Positions 1-11,529 of a stretch of 64,000 nucleotides of DNA are shown piece after piece. The notes under the pieces were generated by a model. The model was given only the letters and a program-made list of their open reading frames with translations. It was not told the origin of the DNA and searched no databases. Origin of the DNA: Lytechinus variegatus (lineage: Eukaryota > Echinodermata > Echinoidea > Temnopleuroida > Toxopneustidae); NCBI RefSeq assembly GCF_018143015.1, contig NC_054741.1, positions 19,525,736-19,589,735 of the forward strand. Direction: 5' to 3'. Positions within the stretch are counted from its first letter, which is position 1. Each line of letters starts with the position of its first letter. The translations under genes were made by a program, and so were the position numbers.

Positions 1-1000
1 GCCTATGGGATACTCTACAGAATTTCGGTCATTCTAGGGATACGCTCTGATACTGCACAACCAATATTGATGCAGACCAAAATATGCATAATAGCTAAAA
101 CAAATAAATTTTATCTTTAAATTGTTCTTTATAACGGCTTTTGATAAAATCGCTTATCGAGGCTACGTCATAACAAAGGGTCAATCCTCTTAGATTTATG
201 CTGTTTACATGATCTGCAAGAGATCGGTCTGGTAAGAAACCTCTCATTTTTCATATTTATACTAACATTTTTTCGTACCTTCATACGCATAAGGCGTATG
301 AAGTTGTATAAATATAGAATGAAATCTCACAAATTAAGGTAATTTACAGCTTTAATTATGAAATCCATAAGTGTTTATATGTCCCGCTTAGGCAAGTATG
401 GGGAGGGTTTCAAGGCTCCATGATGAAAAGTAGATCTAGTCTGGTATGGTAGGATGGGGGGGTCGGGTGTCCGGACAGTTTATCTTTTTGAAGCCTTCTT
501 TTTTGTCTTTGGATTACACTAAAAATATGAATTCAATACTTGTACCGGGTAATCATTTTCCATTTGGTTCTTTATAACATTTCCTAACATTTTGTACTAA
601 AAATTTATGAAACTTTGCTTGTAACTTTTTCCAAATGACTTTCAAAAGTTGATCGTCCGGACACACAACAACTTGGCATACACTCCAGATTCTATGTAAA
701 AATAAAAATATTCATCACAAAGTCCTGTAAGGCTGTAGCGTCGTGTAGGACATGGCGTCATTATTTTAAATTGTCCGTGGATCCAAATCATTGGGGACTT
801 GGATCATGATAACAGGGCGCGACAAACCCGGTTGCCCAGGGCAAGTGAAAATGACGTGCGGGCAAGCACTTCTCAAAGTCAATTGCCGATCGGGCAAGTT
901 GTTGTTGGGTCTTTTTTTCTGTACCGTACCTCGTTTTTCCATAAATCATCCAAAATCCACTCAAAATCATGAATAAGCCTTAAAAAATAGCGAGTAGCGC
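1..1000. other. Non-coding stretch, no gene seen
   Basis: This AT-rich DNA has only short ORFs without protein-like composition. Apart from the small hairpin at 279-303, two short TGTCCGGACA-like motifs (near 468 and 655) and three GGGCAAG motifs between 838 and 900, nothing is recognised. Confidence 0.5.
279..303. repeat. Short perfect hairpin
   Basis: A 10-base stem (CTTCATACGC and its reverse complement GCGTATGAAG) closes on a 5-base loop. It lies in AT-rich DNA with no gene nearby. No function can be assigned; it may be part of a decayed palindromic element. Confidence 0.6.
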
Positions 1001-1033
1001 AGTTTCAAATTCCGATATTGAGCGTGATCGGTT

Positions 1034-3385
1034 CATCACGGACGGACATTTGATAGATTTTGAAAGTTTTGAATGCTTGTAACAAATGAATAAGATGAAC
1101 AAGGTTCCTTTGTGTTTTATAGTGAAGGGAAGGACAAAGTATGCTGAATGATGAAAAAAGTTTGTTGCCATGGTTACCTACAAACACAGGTATCCACTAA
1201 ATGTGCCATATCACGGACGGACATGATAGAAATGTGGTTTTTAGAATTTTTGTACATTTTTATTGTTTCTATCTAAACAGCTTTACATGGACCAATAATT
1301 GTGAATGCAAATAACACTCGGGTATGTTAGCTTCTATGTTCAGCATATTGAATTCTTAACCAATATCAAATTTCTGAGAGAATTGCAAATATTTTCCATC
1401 ACGGACGGACATCTCGGACGGAAATCATGGACGGACACAATCAAAATACAATGGAAGTACCCTGTAAGAAGTTCTTAATACTTTTTTGGGGTAACAAATG
1501 CTACTGTATTGATGATTTGTACATATTTCAATATTATTAGTTGCACAATCAAGTTGCTACAACTTCAATCAAGTTGCTGCAACTTGATTTAAGATGTAGC
1601 AACTTGATTTCTATGCTAGACACACAGTATAATCTAGACATATGATTGCTCTAAACCCAGTTCTTGTGAAAATCGAATGGAAAGAATATTGTCTTTTAAA
1701 TTGTAGAATACTAGTAGGTTCCAAATCAACAGCTTGTTCAATGATCATGTTGATACAAGTATTTTTATGATCATGATGATTTTTAGGCATTAATTTTCCA
1801 AAAGCAAAGATGTTTTTTTTAAGGTCCAAAACTAAATCGAAAAGATCAACAGGTCGCTGATCCTTATGCTTGTTTGTTGGATCAACACTTGTCAGGGGCT
1901 CTCTTTAAATCCATCTTTTGCACACATCAAAGTGAAGATACCCAATAACATCAACAGCCCTCATGTATTTAGGCCCTGACTGAATCCAAAATTGAAATTG
2001 ATATACCAATCCAATTAAATTAAAACTTTTAAACACTACAGTGCAAGCTTTATGCATTTTCACAGTTTACCAGAAAAGCGATTTGCTTAAAGGTATTGTT
2101 TAACTTTGTGAGCAGCCGATTTAAAAAATTCTCAAACCAAGATGAACAATGTTTACAAGTGCATGCATTAGAACAAATTAACCCTGAAAACAACCATTAT
2201 TGAGAACGAAAAGCTAAAACTACAATGCAAACACCGATTTTGTAAATAGGCGTCTAAATAGTACACATAAGTGTATGGGGTGAAATTAAGATGGTGTTTC
2301 CGGTCACTTTATATTTCAATTTTTGAAGCAATAAATAATTATTTTCAAATGCAATTTTTTCTCGGCTTCATTTTTGGAACGTATCACAGACACAGGTGAC
2401 AAGTGTGACCTTCTAGCTCAGATGTTTTAAAAGTCAAACCAATGCTAACCAATCACTTTAATATTAGCTCCAAAATGGACTTCGAAAAAAGGTATTCATG
2501 TAATTTTCACAAGCCTCAAGAATGCACGTCATGTTCTGTTAGAAGCATTGTGAATCCATAGGTTTGTACATGAAAAAAATTATTTTTCTGCTTATCAGAT
2601 TTTGCATTGAATTCTACTTCTTCTCCATCAATTTCTGCAAGCTTGAATTGATGAAATCTACAGCTTTGGACTTGTTCTTGGCATATTTTGTTTCTTGCTT
2701 TTTTTGGCATATACATGTACATGTAGCTATCTGTTCCAATAATGTTTAACAATTTTCCAGAAAACAATATAGCCCCAATAACGGCCAAACAAAGATATCA
2801 CAAAAAATTGTGAATAGTTGTAGGTTTATTCCATTTGATTTCTGAATAATTCTCAGAACCATTTTTCACTGCAATTAGAAGCTAAAATTAAATTCATAAT
2901 CTGCTCAGCAAAGTTTCTCACTTGCATATCTTTCCACAGTATTTCACTCGTCCCTCCATGATAAAATTTATGTCCGTCCGTGATCATTTTGATTGATTTA
3001 TTATATGCATAAAATGTATGGATTTTAGCTATGTTCAAATAAAATGATGTACAGTTTCCAGTGAAATACTTCTACACACTCTTATTTCTGTTTCTATTCT
3101 GATAAAGAATAAAAAGCTGAATCCATAGACATTATCCTAATAAAAATGATCACGGACGGACATTAATTTCATCACAGACGGACAGAAATGTTAACATCTA
3201 CAAGGAAAGTTTACTTCCCATATTTTTTTCCTACTAATTTATGTTTGATGATAGATTAATGTTCAGAGTGCAAGACCATTAAAAAAACTGGAGTAACTTT
3301 GAAAACAATAAAACTAGAGTGAATTGAATTTTGAGTGAATTAACTTTGTCCATCGGTGATGAAATTAATGTCCGTCCGTGATTAC
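1034..3385. repeat. Cluster of dispersed GGACGGACAT motifs, possible non-autonomous transposon
   Basis: The motif ATCACGGACGGACAT or a near match recurs at about 1034, 1212, 1397, 1412, 1427, 3148 and 3169 on the plus strand and at about 2969 and 3369 on the minus strand. The copies at 3150-3177 and 3355-3382 are part of a 26-base perfect inverted repeat. The spacing is irregular, so this is not a satellite. Scattered copies of one motif in both orientations are typical of subterminal transposase-binding repeats in some DNA transposons. No terminal repeat, target duplication or transposase was found, so the element's limits are unknown. Confidence 0.45.
1546..1604. repeat. Three-unit tandem repeat
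   Basis: Three adjacent units share the core CAAGTTGCTACAACTT or a close variant, each unit itself being nearly palindromic (AAGTTG...CAACTT). It lies inside the region with dispersed GGACGGACAT motifs and may belong to the same element. Confidence 0.6.
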
Positions 3386-3618
3386 TTCAGGGAAAGTAGA
3401 ACTCTCGGGGGCGAAGGTTTCTGGTTTTGTACCCGTTCGTAGGGGAATAAAGGTAGGGCTCCCAGGCGTTAGTGAGGAGTGACCATACGTACAGTATATG
3501 ACTTTCACTCCCCAAAACGCCCCAGGCTACCTACGCCGCAAAATCAAAGAGATTTAATTATGGCCGGTCGAATTTCTCCCGCATCTCACCCATCCGTGGT
3601 CTCGCTCCCAACTAACCC

Positions 3619-3666
3619 AGAGGGCTCCCGGCCGGCCGCGTAGCGGTCCGCGGCCGGGAGCCCTCT
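3619..3666. repeat. GC-rich perfect hairpin
   Basis: A 16-base arm, AGAGGGCTCCCGGCCG, is followed after a 16-base spacer by its exact reverse complement. The surrounding 3400-3700 is distinctly more GC- and CpG-rich than the flanks. The stem is strong, but there is no adjacent gene to suggest a terminator or regulatory role. It may be a transposon core. Confidence 0.7.
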
Positions 3667-3776
3667 AGGACTAGGTTAGCTCCAAATTGGCGTTCACGCC
3701 TGCGTTCATCACGATCGCGTCATATCGGATACCATTTTCAACATTCAAATCAACATATATTAAAACTAGGTAAAAC

Positions 3777-6582
3777 GGCATAATCGTGATATAGTCCCCA
3801 AATCCAAAAGTGGGGATCATTAGAATCACACCTACCAGAACGCATGAAAATCACTTCCTTTCTCCAGAACACAGTCCCCAACTCTCGCACAGCTCTGTAG
3901 CAAAATGATAACACACACAAATGAAACACACTGTACATAAACACTAGGGTTCTCTCCCTATTATATACTCGTGATACAGTCCCCACTCAATGGGAAATCA
4001 AGTTCGATTTTCACGGCGGTGGGGACAGCTTCAACAGTATAGTATACTCGTGATCCAGTCCCCACGCTATGGGATACACAGTTCGCTTTGTACGCAGTGG
4101 GGACAGTTCCAACAGTATAGCTATACTCGTGATACCATCCCCACGCTATGGGATACACAGTTCGTTTGGCACGCAGTGGGGATAGCTCCAACAGTATCAT
4201 ACTCGTGATACCGTCCCCTCACAACATGAAATCGTGCTCGTTCAACAAGGGGATGGGGACAGTTTCCCAATGCAATGTGAAAGCATTTTAGGGTATGGCT
4301 GCGGAAGTTGGGGGGGGGGACTTCAGCCCCTACCTTTTTCCAAACATAAACGTGAAAATATGACCATAGAATTGTGATTTTATGTGCAGCTTCCCCCTTT
4401 TGCACCCACAAATGTAATGCACTTTACCCACGAATGTAATAATTTTTGATCGCCCACAGATGTAATAATGACTATTTACCCACAAATGTAATAAATTTGA
4501 AGGGATTTTCAGCGAATCCTTCTAAACTAAAATACTATAGAAATGCCTTCATATAGCACAAAAGTTCAAAGTCTTTTTTTCCAGACCCGGTTGATTAATA
4601 AATTATAATGTGAGCCCAAAGTCTTTTTTCCAGACCCGGTTGTTTCAAAAATTATATAAGTTCAGTCTTTTTTCCAGACCCGGTTGTTTAAATAATTATA
4701 TAAGTTCGAAGTCTTTTTTTTCAGACCCAGTTTTACAAATCATTTCTTAAAGAGTCAAAAAGTAACACAGATCCCCACCCTCTTATTAATGTAAAATAAC
4801 ATGGAAATATAGCGTAGTCTTACATCCAGACCCAGGGTTTTCCAAAAAAAAATGAATACTACTACTAATAAATTAATATTATTATTATCGAATTGAATCA
4901 TTCTAATAAATTGATATAATCATTAATTTATTAGTAGTAGTATTCATTTTTTTTGGAAAACCCTGGGTCTGGATGTAAGACTACGCTATATTTCCATGTT
5001 ATTTTACATTAATAAGAGGGTGGGGATCTGTGTTACTTTTTGACTCTTTAAGAAATGATTTGTAAAACTGGGTCTGAAAAAAAGACTTCGAACTTATATA
5101 ATTATTTAAACAACCGGGTCTGGAAAAAAGACTGAACTTATATAATTTTTGAAACAACCGGGTCTGGAAAAAAAGACTTTGGGCTCACATTATAATTTAT
5201 TAATCAACCGGGTCTGGAAAAAAAGACTTTGAACTTTGTGTGCTGTGAAGGCATTTCTATAGGATTTTAGTTTAGGATTCGCTGAAAATCCCTTCAAATT
5301 TATTACATTTGTGGGTAAAGTCATTATTACATCTGTGGGCGACCCGGGGGGGGGGCCACTTCCATTCACGAGTGGATACCATGCGCGACCATGGGGTCTC
5401 GAAAAGTACCCTAAACACGTAATTTCCATATTCTGAAAATGCACCCCTTAACAAGTATTGGCGTGTGAAACCCTACCCTTAACAAGTATTGGAGACAAAT
5501 TAAAACGATACTCTTGGCAAATATTCCCTGAAATGAACCCCTAAACAAGTACAGGAATGTTTTATTGTTACGGGTCCTTTGGTTGTCGGCTTTACCTTAT
5601 TTGGTTTAGTACGACCCCACCTTCTACACCTCCCGCAAATAGGACTCTAAACACGTAGTGTTGGGGCAAAAAGGACATCCTTTATAAAACATTTTAATTT
5701 TGTTTTATCATCTCCGTAAATTCGACCCTAAACACGTAATTTTCCTAGCGAAATAGATACCCTTTTTTCATTATTTTGTGTTTTTGACACCCTTTTCACG
5801 TTACGTACGTAACGTGCCCTATCGTGAAAAGGACATCCTTTTTACGTGTTTTTTTGGTCGCGCATGGTATCCACTCGTCAATGTAAGTGGCCCCCCGGGG
5901 TGGGCGATCAAAAATTGTTACATTCGTGGGTAAAGTGCATTACATTTGTGGGTGCAAAAGGGGGAAGCTGCACATAAAATCACAATTCTATGGTCATATT
6001 TTCACGTTTATGTTTGGAAAAAGGTAGGGGCTGAAGTCCCCCCCCCCCCAACTTCCGCAGCCATACCCTAAAATGCTTTCACATTGCATTGGGAAACTGT
6101 CCCCATCCCCTTGTTGAACGAGCACGATTTCATGTTGTGAGGGGACGGTATCACGAGTATGATACTGTTGGAGCTATCCCCACTGCGTGCCAAACGAACT
6201 GTGTATCCCATAGCGTGGGGATGGTATCACGAGTATAGCTATACTGTTGGAACTGTCCCCACTGCGTACAAAGCGAACTGTGTATCCCATAGCGTGGGGA
6301 CTGGATCACGAGTATACTATACTGTTGAAGCTGTCCCCACCGCCGTGAAAATCGAACTTGATTTCCCATTGAGTGGGGACTGTATCACGAGTATATAATA
6401 GGGAGAGAACCCTAGTGTTTATATACAGTGTGTTTCATTTGTGTGTGTTATCATTTTGCTACAGAGCTGTGCGAGAGTTGGGGACTGTGTTCTGGAGAAA
6501 GGAAGTGATTTTCATGCGTTCTGGTAGGTGTGATTCTAATGATCCCCACTTTTGGATTTGGGGACTATATCACGATTATGCC
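3777..6582. mobile_element. Large foldback (palindromic) element, TU-like
   Basis: The left arm (3777-4877) and right arm (4922-6582, less a later insertion) are near-perfect inverted copies around a 44-base centre. I saw only a handful of differences, so identity is roughly 99 percent; one 240-base stretch is identical in both arms. Each arm is modular. The terminal motif ATAATCGTGATATAGTCCCC recurs in variant form four more times (near 3964, 4045, 4122, 4197) at 75-81 base spacing. Next come four ACCCACAAATGTAATAA-type units (4405-4495), then four units with TCTTTTTTCCAGACCCGG (4565-4735). Long inverted repeats built of short tandem units are characteristic of foldback elements such as the TU family of sea urchins. 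No transposase is encoded and no flanking target duplication could be identified. ORFs inside it are by-products of the repeats. Confidence 0.85.
5343..5899. mobile_element. Non-autonomous hAT-like element inserted in the foldback right arm
   Basis: A 557-base element begins CCCGGGGGGGG and ends CCCCCCGGG, with inverted termini of about 45 bases that share CGAGTGGATACCATGC. It is flanked by the 8-base direct repeat GTGGGCGA (5335-5342 and 5900-5907). The left foldback arm keeps the uninterrupted site, reading GATCGCCCACAGATG near 4449, which proves that GTGGGCGA was present once before insertion. An 8-base duplication is typical of hAT elements, though P elements also make 8-base duplications. 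A relative lies at 14118-14695. Confidence 0.85.
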
Positions 6583-7740
6583 CAGTGCCAAACAAACAAC
6601 GATTGAAATAAGACATAGGCATATAATAATACTTGTGACTCTTACTCAAATCAAAAGGAATGATACAATTGAATGAAAGACAAAATGAAATTGTTAAAAG
6701 TTTACTCACCGTCAATCAAACGCCGCGCCTCTGTACCGTCCGCAGCAAGCTATAAATCATTACACAGAGATACGATCTTACGTATAGAACCATTACAAGT
6801 ATCGCGCCCTCAGTTGTCCGTATACGGAAAGGGAAAGATGCCTAACTAAAATAAAGGGAAGATTTACTTATCTACAAAAAAATCTTTTAAATATGTAATC
6901 ATGTTGATTTTTTTTTTCAATAAAACATTAAAAAATCGTCAGCATTTCAATAGCATTTAAATCAAAACTCACAAGGCCCTATAAACGATTATTTAAAAGG
7001 GGTGCTGAGTGCTTTGCTTAAAAAAAATTACAAGCAAAGAAGAAGAAAAATTCAGTCCAAGAAGATGGTCCAATGCTATTGCTCCCAAATCTCCGTCAAT
7101 TTATCGGAGGGCCAGCAATATAAGGCCATACATGAATGCCCCCAAATTAATCAAAATATTGGTTTAAAATGGAAGTAGGTTCTAAAATACCAGGAATATA
7201 TTTTTTTCGCTAGCTTGCATATCAATCGAAACTAATTGATCACAACACACGTTACGCAATGTTCCTTGTTTTGAAATATCACATAGGCGCACATACAAGC
7301 CCCCCCCCCCTCCCGCACCAGACAAATTATTTGATTTTTTCTGCATATCAATATCTTATGGTAGCATAGATATAATAGAAATACTTTGACAATAAATCAG
7401 AAATATACATCACTGAACAGAAAACCCCTCGCGGAAGACGGATTGTCACTGTGAGCAAATATAATTGAGATTGAAAATTATGACAAACCATATCATAGTA
7501 AATATATTATCTTATTGAATGAGCCGAATGGATGACTGCGAAATATTAAAATATTAACTGTTTAGAAAAATAGAAGGAAAAAAAAAACACTGTGATGAAA
7601 AACGGCAATAATGATGGTGAAAACGATATGATGTTGATCTGATGATGGTGGTCATGATGATGATGATGATGATGACATAAAACTGCGCATGGCTGGTATA
7701 CGTTCATGGTATAGCAAAAACTCTTGAAATTATTATGTGG
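6583..7740. other. Non-coding stretch
   Basis: No gene is recognised. A C-run lies near 7300-7312 and a GATGAT microsatellite at about 7650-7678. The remainder is AT-rich unique-looking sequence. Confidence 0.5.
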
Positions 7741-7759
7741 CTCCTCGTGATCAATATAA

Positions 7760-8024
7760 ACAAGGGAGACTTATTATTCACACAAGTATGAATAATGAAA
7801 AAATATGATTTTATGTAATCATAAGAAAACGGAAAGTGGAGAGGTGATATCATCAGCCCACCTAATGAATATTCACGACGATTGTTTTTACAAAATATTG
7901 CTAAATTTTAAACTTCAATAACTTTATTATTTGTTATCCGATTTTGATGAAATTTTTGGCATTTTGCTCTGTGAATTCTACTCTATGTATTAAGATAAAA
8001 ATATTTTCAGCCCGGACCATCTCT
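7760..8024. mobile_element. TTAA-flanked palindromic MITE, family B, right half
   Basis: The sequence matches the right half of the complete copy at 30400-30956, including the core ACCTAATGAATATTCA and the terminus GCCCGGACCATCTCT followed by TTAA (8025-8028). The left half is missing and the left limit is approximate. The TTAA target suggests piggyBac-type mobilisation. Confidence 0.7.
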
Positions 8025-8275
8025 TTAATAAATGATGCGAGCTAATCATTTCATCATTATCATTAATATTATAAGATTTCCTAGGAATAGGACATTATAA
8101 TCACATTTGTTATCATAATGAAAATGATATTCCTCTTCCGATAAGCAAGAGCTGAAAATTGATATTACGAGTTGAAAAGGGGACATTGAAGATGATGAAT
8201 TCATGAAAAAGAATCTCATAATCTAATAGGTTTAATGAGAAGTGGCGTAACAGGCGGGGGGCAGAGGGGCAAGTC

Positions 8276-8560
8276 CCCCCCCCCCCCGGAAAAAAAAACG
8301 AAAAGAAAAAAGAAAGAAAGAAAGATAAAAAGAAGAAAAAGAGGAGGAAGAAAGGGAAAAGTGAAAAGAAAGCTATAACCATCAAAGGGAAAAGGGGAAG
8401 CGCGAAGCCAGGGCGGGGGCGGTGGGGCCGGTGCCCCTAACCCCCCCCCCCTCCCCCAAAAAAAAGTCTGCAAAAAAAAAAGAAGAGAAAAAGAGAGACG
8501 AAAGCAAAGCAAGGGAGGAAAGAGAAGGAAGTTAATAGTTTTGTGTGTTTTTGTTGTGTA
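8276..8560. repeat. Low-complexity poly-C and A/G-rich tract
   Basis: C-runs at about 8276-8289 and 8443-8459 bracket purine-rich A/G sequence. The preceding GTGGCGTAACAGG and the G-runs resemble the ends of G/C-run-ended elements found elsewhere in the window. The long minus-strand ORFs here are Phe/Leu/Pro/Ser low complexity and not genes. Confidence 0.6.
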
Positions 8561-9210
8561 TTTTGTGGGGGGGGGCGTGGCATAGCTAGCTCCGATATCG
8601 ATAGTTAGTTCTCCCGTAATTACCGGACAACCACGCCGCCGGCTGCCGTGTCAAGGAACCCTACACTACAGATTTATGGTTTACCTCAAGTCTTTGGTAA
8701 GTCACATGAGGATAAAGTAATACATTATATGATCAGTACCTGTACGCCGATGGGATGAACTATTGGCAATGGCATCAATGTTTATTCTTTGCCACCACTT
8801 CATGTCTCATGAGTAATTTGTTATTGAACGCCCGTTGTTGAATACACTGGTCTGGAGCATAGAGGATCTTGCTATTATCGGCGCACGCAATTCTTACGCA
8901 CGTATACCCAATTGTATTATCACATTTCTGTGATACAGTCGCTCGAATTACGCGGGAGCTAAATCCTCGGATGTTTCATACGAGTTGTGCGAGGTTAGGT
9001 CCAAGTCCAAAGCTGTACTCCGAGATGCCAGGAAGCTAGCGCTAGCTAGTTCACCTTGACAAAAAATTTGTTGTAAAAATTTGTGAAGGTTTGAGGAAAA
9101 TCCATTCAAGATTAATAAGTTAAGATTAAAGTAGATTTCTAGACTAGATCCTAGTGACTAGTCTAGTCTAGAATTCTAACTTCTAAGGCTTAGCCTTAGG
9201 CTTAGCTTTA
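8561..9210. other. Possible promoter or first-exon region, weak
   Basis: This CpG-richer patch contains a consensus 5' splice site, TTTGGTAAGTCA, near 8693-8704, preceded by ATGGTTTACCTC in frame. That would fit a tiny first coding exon on the plus strand, but I could not link it to any downstream exon. Around 9140-9200 are dense CTAGTCTAG-type short repeats. Confidence 0.2.
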
Positions 9211-9212
9211 GT

Positions 9213-9925
9213 TTTGATTTGGCCATTTGTCATTTAACACAAAAAGTCGAGTGGGCGGAGTCCCGGTGGGGTCACTCATTATGACTTTTGAACAGCATGA
9301 CCGTTACCAAAATCGCGGGAAAAGGGGTCAGTTTCACGGAAGGTCCGCGGACAGAACACTCCTCGAAGTAGTGAAAATAGTGGTGCTCACCGTCCTCGTT
9401 CTGATGGAAAAAGGGGAGAACTATCACGGGAAGTAAAATCTGTCGCCGAGTCACCAGCCGCAGAGGGCGTGCTCATCATGTTCTGTATCTTTATGTGGAC
9501 AACTCTACATTTATTTTTACAAAGAATTCTACTTTTCTTATTTTTCAAGAAAAATAAAGTTCTTTTTTTTTATTGTATCAGTAGGACATGGCTCTTGGTC
9601 ATCTTCAAGGACTGAGCACTCTGACGCCTGTGTTGCAATTTCCTCTGAGGAAAGGGTATAAATGCCCTGTCCTTGAAATATGGTAAATAGGGGTAAGTTT
9701 GCGAAATGAGAGAAATGTTCTTATAATTAGGGGTGTTTCAAGTTACCATTTTATCGCAATTTTGTCCTTCTTTTGCGTGAAAATAGGGGGGTAAATTTCA
9801 CAAAATGTCCTTGAAATTGACTGCAATAGGGGGTTACTTGCATTTGCGGTAACGGTCATACGCGTCCCCCTCTGCAGGTGAGTGACCCCACCGGGGGCGG
9901 AGTAGCCAAATCAAAAAGCTTAAAA
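9213..9925. repeat. Inverted-repeat-bounded segment
   Basis: GATTTGGCC followed by GGCGGAGTCCCGGTGGGG and GTCACTCA (9217-9281) recurs inverted as TGAGTGACCCCACCGGGG, GCGGAGTAGCC and AAATC (9880-9924). The match is imperfect and interrupted. The span between may be a decayed element or an inverted duplication. Two overlapping reading frames at 9282-9470 have Arg/Ser/Gly-rich, protein-like composition but no single frame covers both, so no gene is called. Confidence 0.4.
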
Positions 9926-10339
9926 TTTGAATATAACTTAGACTTAATCTTGTTTAGATCTATTTTTGTGTTTGATCTAGAATCTAAACCTAGATATTGG
10001 ATAAGATTCTAGTAAAAGTTTTGACAGCTGGCAGCCGTCTGTTTTGATGAGTTATTTAACATTTTTTTTATTTCTCATACAAAGACGGCTCGCGATCTTG
10101 CAGCCAGCATTAGGGGGTTAAGAATGCAACTTCGTTCATCGATTCTTCATTTCATAAAAATGTAGCAAAATAACCGGACCAAACTAAAGATTATTATTCC
10201 TTGTTATATTGGCCTGAAATGTACCAAAACAGGGAAAAATAAACTCAAAAGGAAGAAAACAGTGACTTACTTCGGCTGTCCCGCAACTCCCACTCCCTGG
10301 TTTATCCGAAACATATGGCCATTGAGTCCCTAAAGTACA

Positions 10340-10486
10340 GTGGCTCGTTGCAGAAAGAGTTGCGTTAAAACGCAAGTCAAAAAATCAATCGCAAGTCAAA
10401 AATGCGCGCTGTTGATTGGTTGAAAACCAAGTTGCGCTTGAATTTTGGAGTTGCGATTGATTGCAACTCTTTCTGCAACGGGCCCC
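10340..10486. mobile_element. Short MITE with GGGCCCGTTGCAGAAAGAG ends
   Basis: The left end GCTCGTTGCAGAAAGAGTTG is matched by an inverted right end, CAACTCTTTCTGCAACGGGC, with internal inverted GCAAGTC/GCAACT blocks. GGGGCCCGTT-type ends also appear at 51510 and, more diverged, at 53688 and 23384, so this seems one broad group. The target duplication is not clear. Confidence 0.7.
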
Positions 10487-10489
10487 TGA

Positions 10490-11525
10490 TCGAGTTAGAA
10501 CTTCGGTCTCTGTAATTGGTGAGTGGCCCCAACGGAGATCAGCAGATTAACAAAAAAAAACATTTTTGGTCTAGATTTTTGTCTAGTAAAAGTTACATTT
10601 CCCAAATCTAATTATGGTGCACCTATATAAAAATAGTTATAACCTTGAAAATATTACCCTATCCATTAAAAACAGTATGTTTTTCTGAAAGGAAATTTCA
10701 TAAGGATTCCAAAAATCCTATAAAAAAGTGAGGTATGGTATGTTAAACTGCAACTGCTGACATATGAGTGAAAATGTTAAACATTTCAGGATCCTGAATA
10801 AACTTTATTTCAGACATCCATATTTTTTCTCTTTGGCCAGACCAATAATTACCAGATTTTTACAGCTCATGAAATTTCCTTTCAAATGATATGTAACTTA
10901 AGGGGAGTCATTAATTTCATTCACATTTTGATGTATGCAAATTTGTTATTTTCAACAAAATCAGCACTTTTAAGTTTCAACCTAAAATTTGTAATAAATC
11001 ATAATGAATTAATAATTGTATGATTTGTGTCTAGAGGTGTATCATTATACCTGTTATATTATTATCAAGCTGTAAATTAATACCAAAATCAAGGGTCTAA
11101 CCCCTAGAAAGCCAAAGTTACTTAGCAATACAATAGACAATACAATACAAGACAATACAACAATCCCATAGAGTCACATGTAATGTGTACCGCTTCCCCC
11201 TTCCCTAAACTACCCTGTTTATTCATTTTAGTGATTAAAGTTATACAAATTGATCTGCATATACTTATAACATCAACCCTAATACAGATTATACTTGGCT
11301 CTCAAATGACACCAATTTCATAAGAACAAATTTCCATTCAGACAAAAAATCACATCATAATTTTCCCTATGCGAGAATTTCAGGTGTAATTTATGTAAGG
11401 AATATAAGAGTTTGCTTGATTAAATTATAGTTAGTTACAATTAATTGACTGAACTAATTTGTGAATAATGTTGGATTTTTATACTACTCACCATAAATGT
11501 TGTGAAGTGAACTTGTAGTATTTTA
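10490..11525. other. Non-coding stretch
   Basis: This AT-rich sequence has no recognisable gene. An ACAATACAAG-like simple repeat lies near 11118-11162. Nothing else is seen. Confidence 0.5.
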
Positions 11526-11529
11526 TGGG

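Noticed and set aside
3961-4411. Overlapping ORFs of 70-96 codons, duplicated exactly at 6151-6398
   Set aside because: They fall wholly in the inverted arms of the foldback element and are made of its tandem units; identity between copies reflects the palindrome, not protein conservation.
8113-8512. Minus-strand ORFs rich in Phe, Leu and Pro
   Set aside because: They come from A-, G- and C-runs and show no family or splice context.
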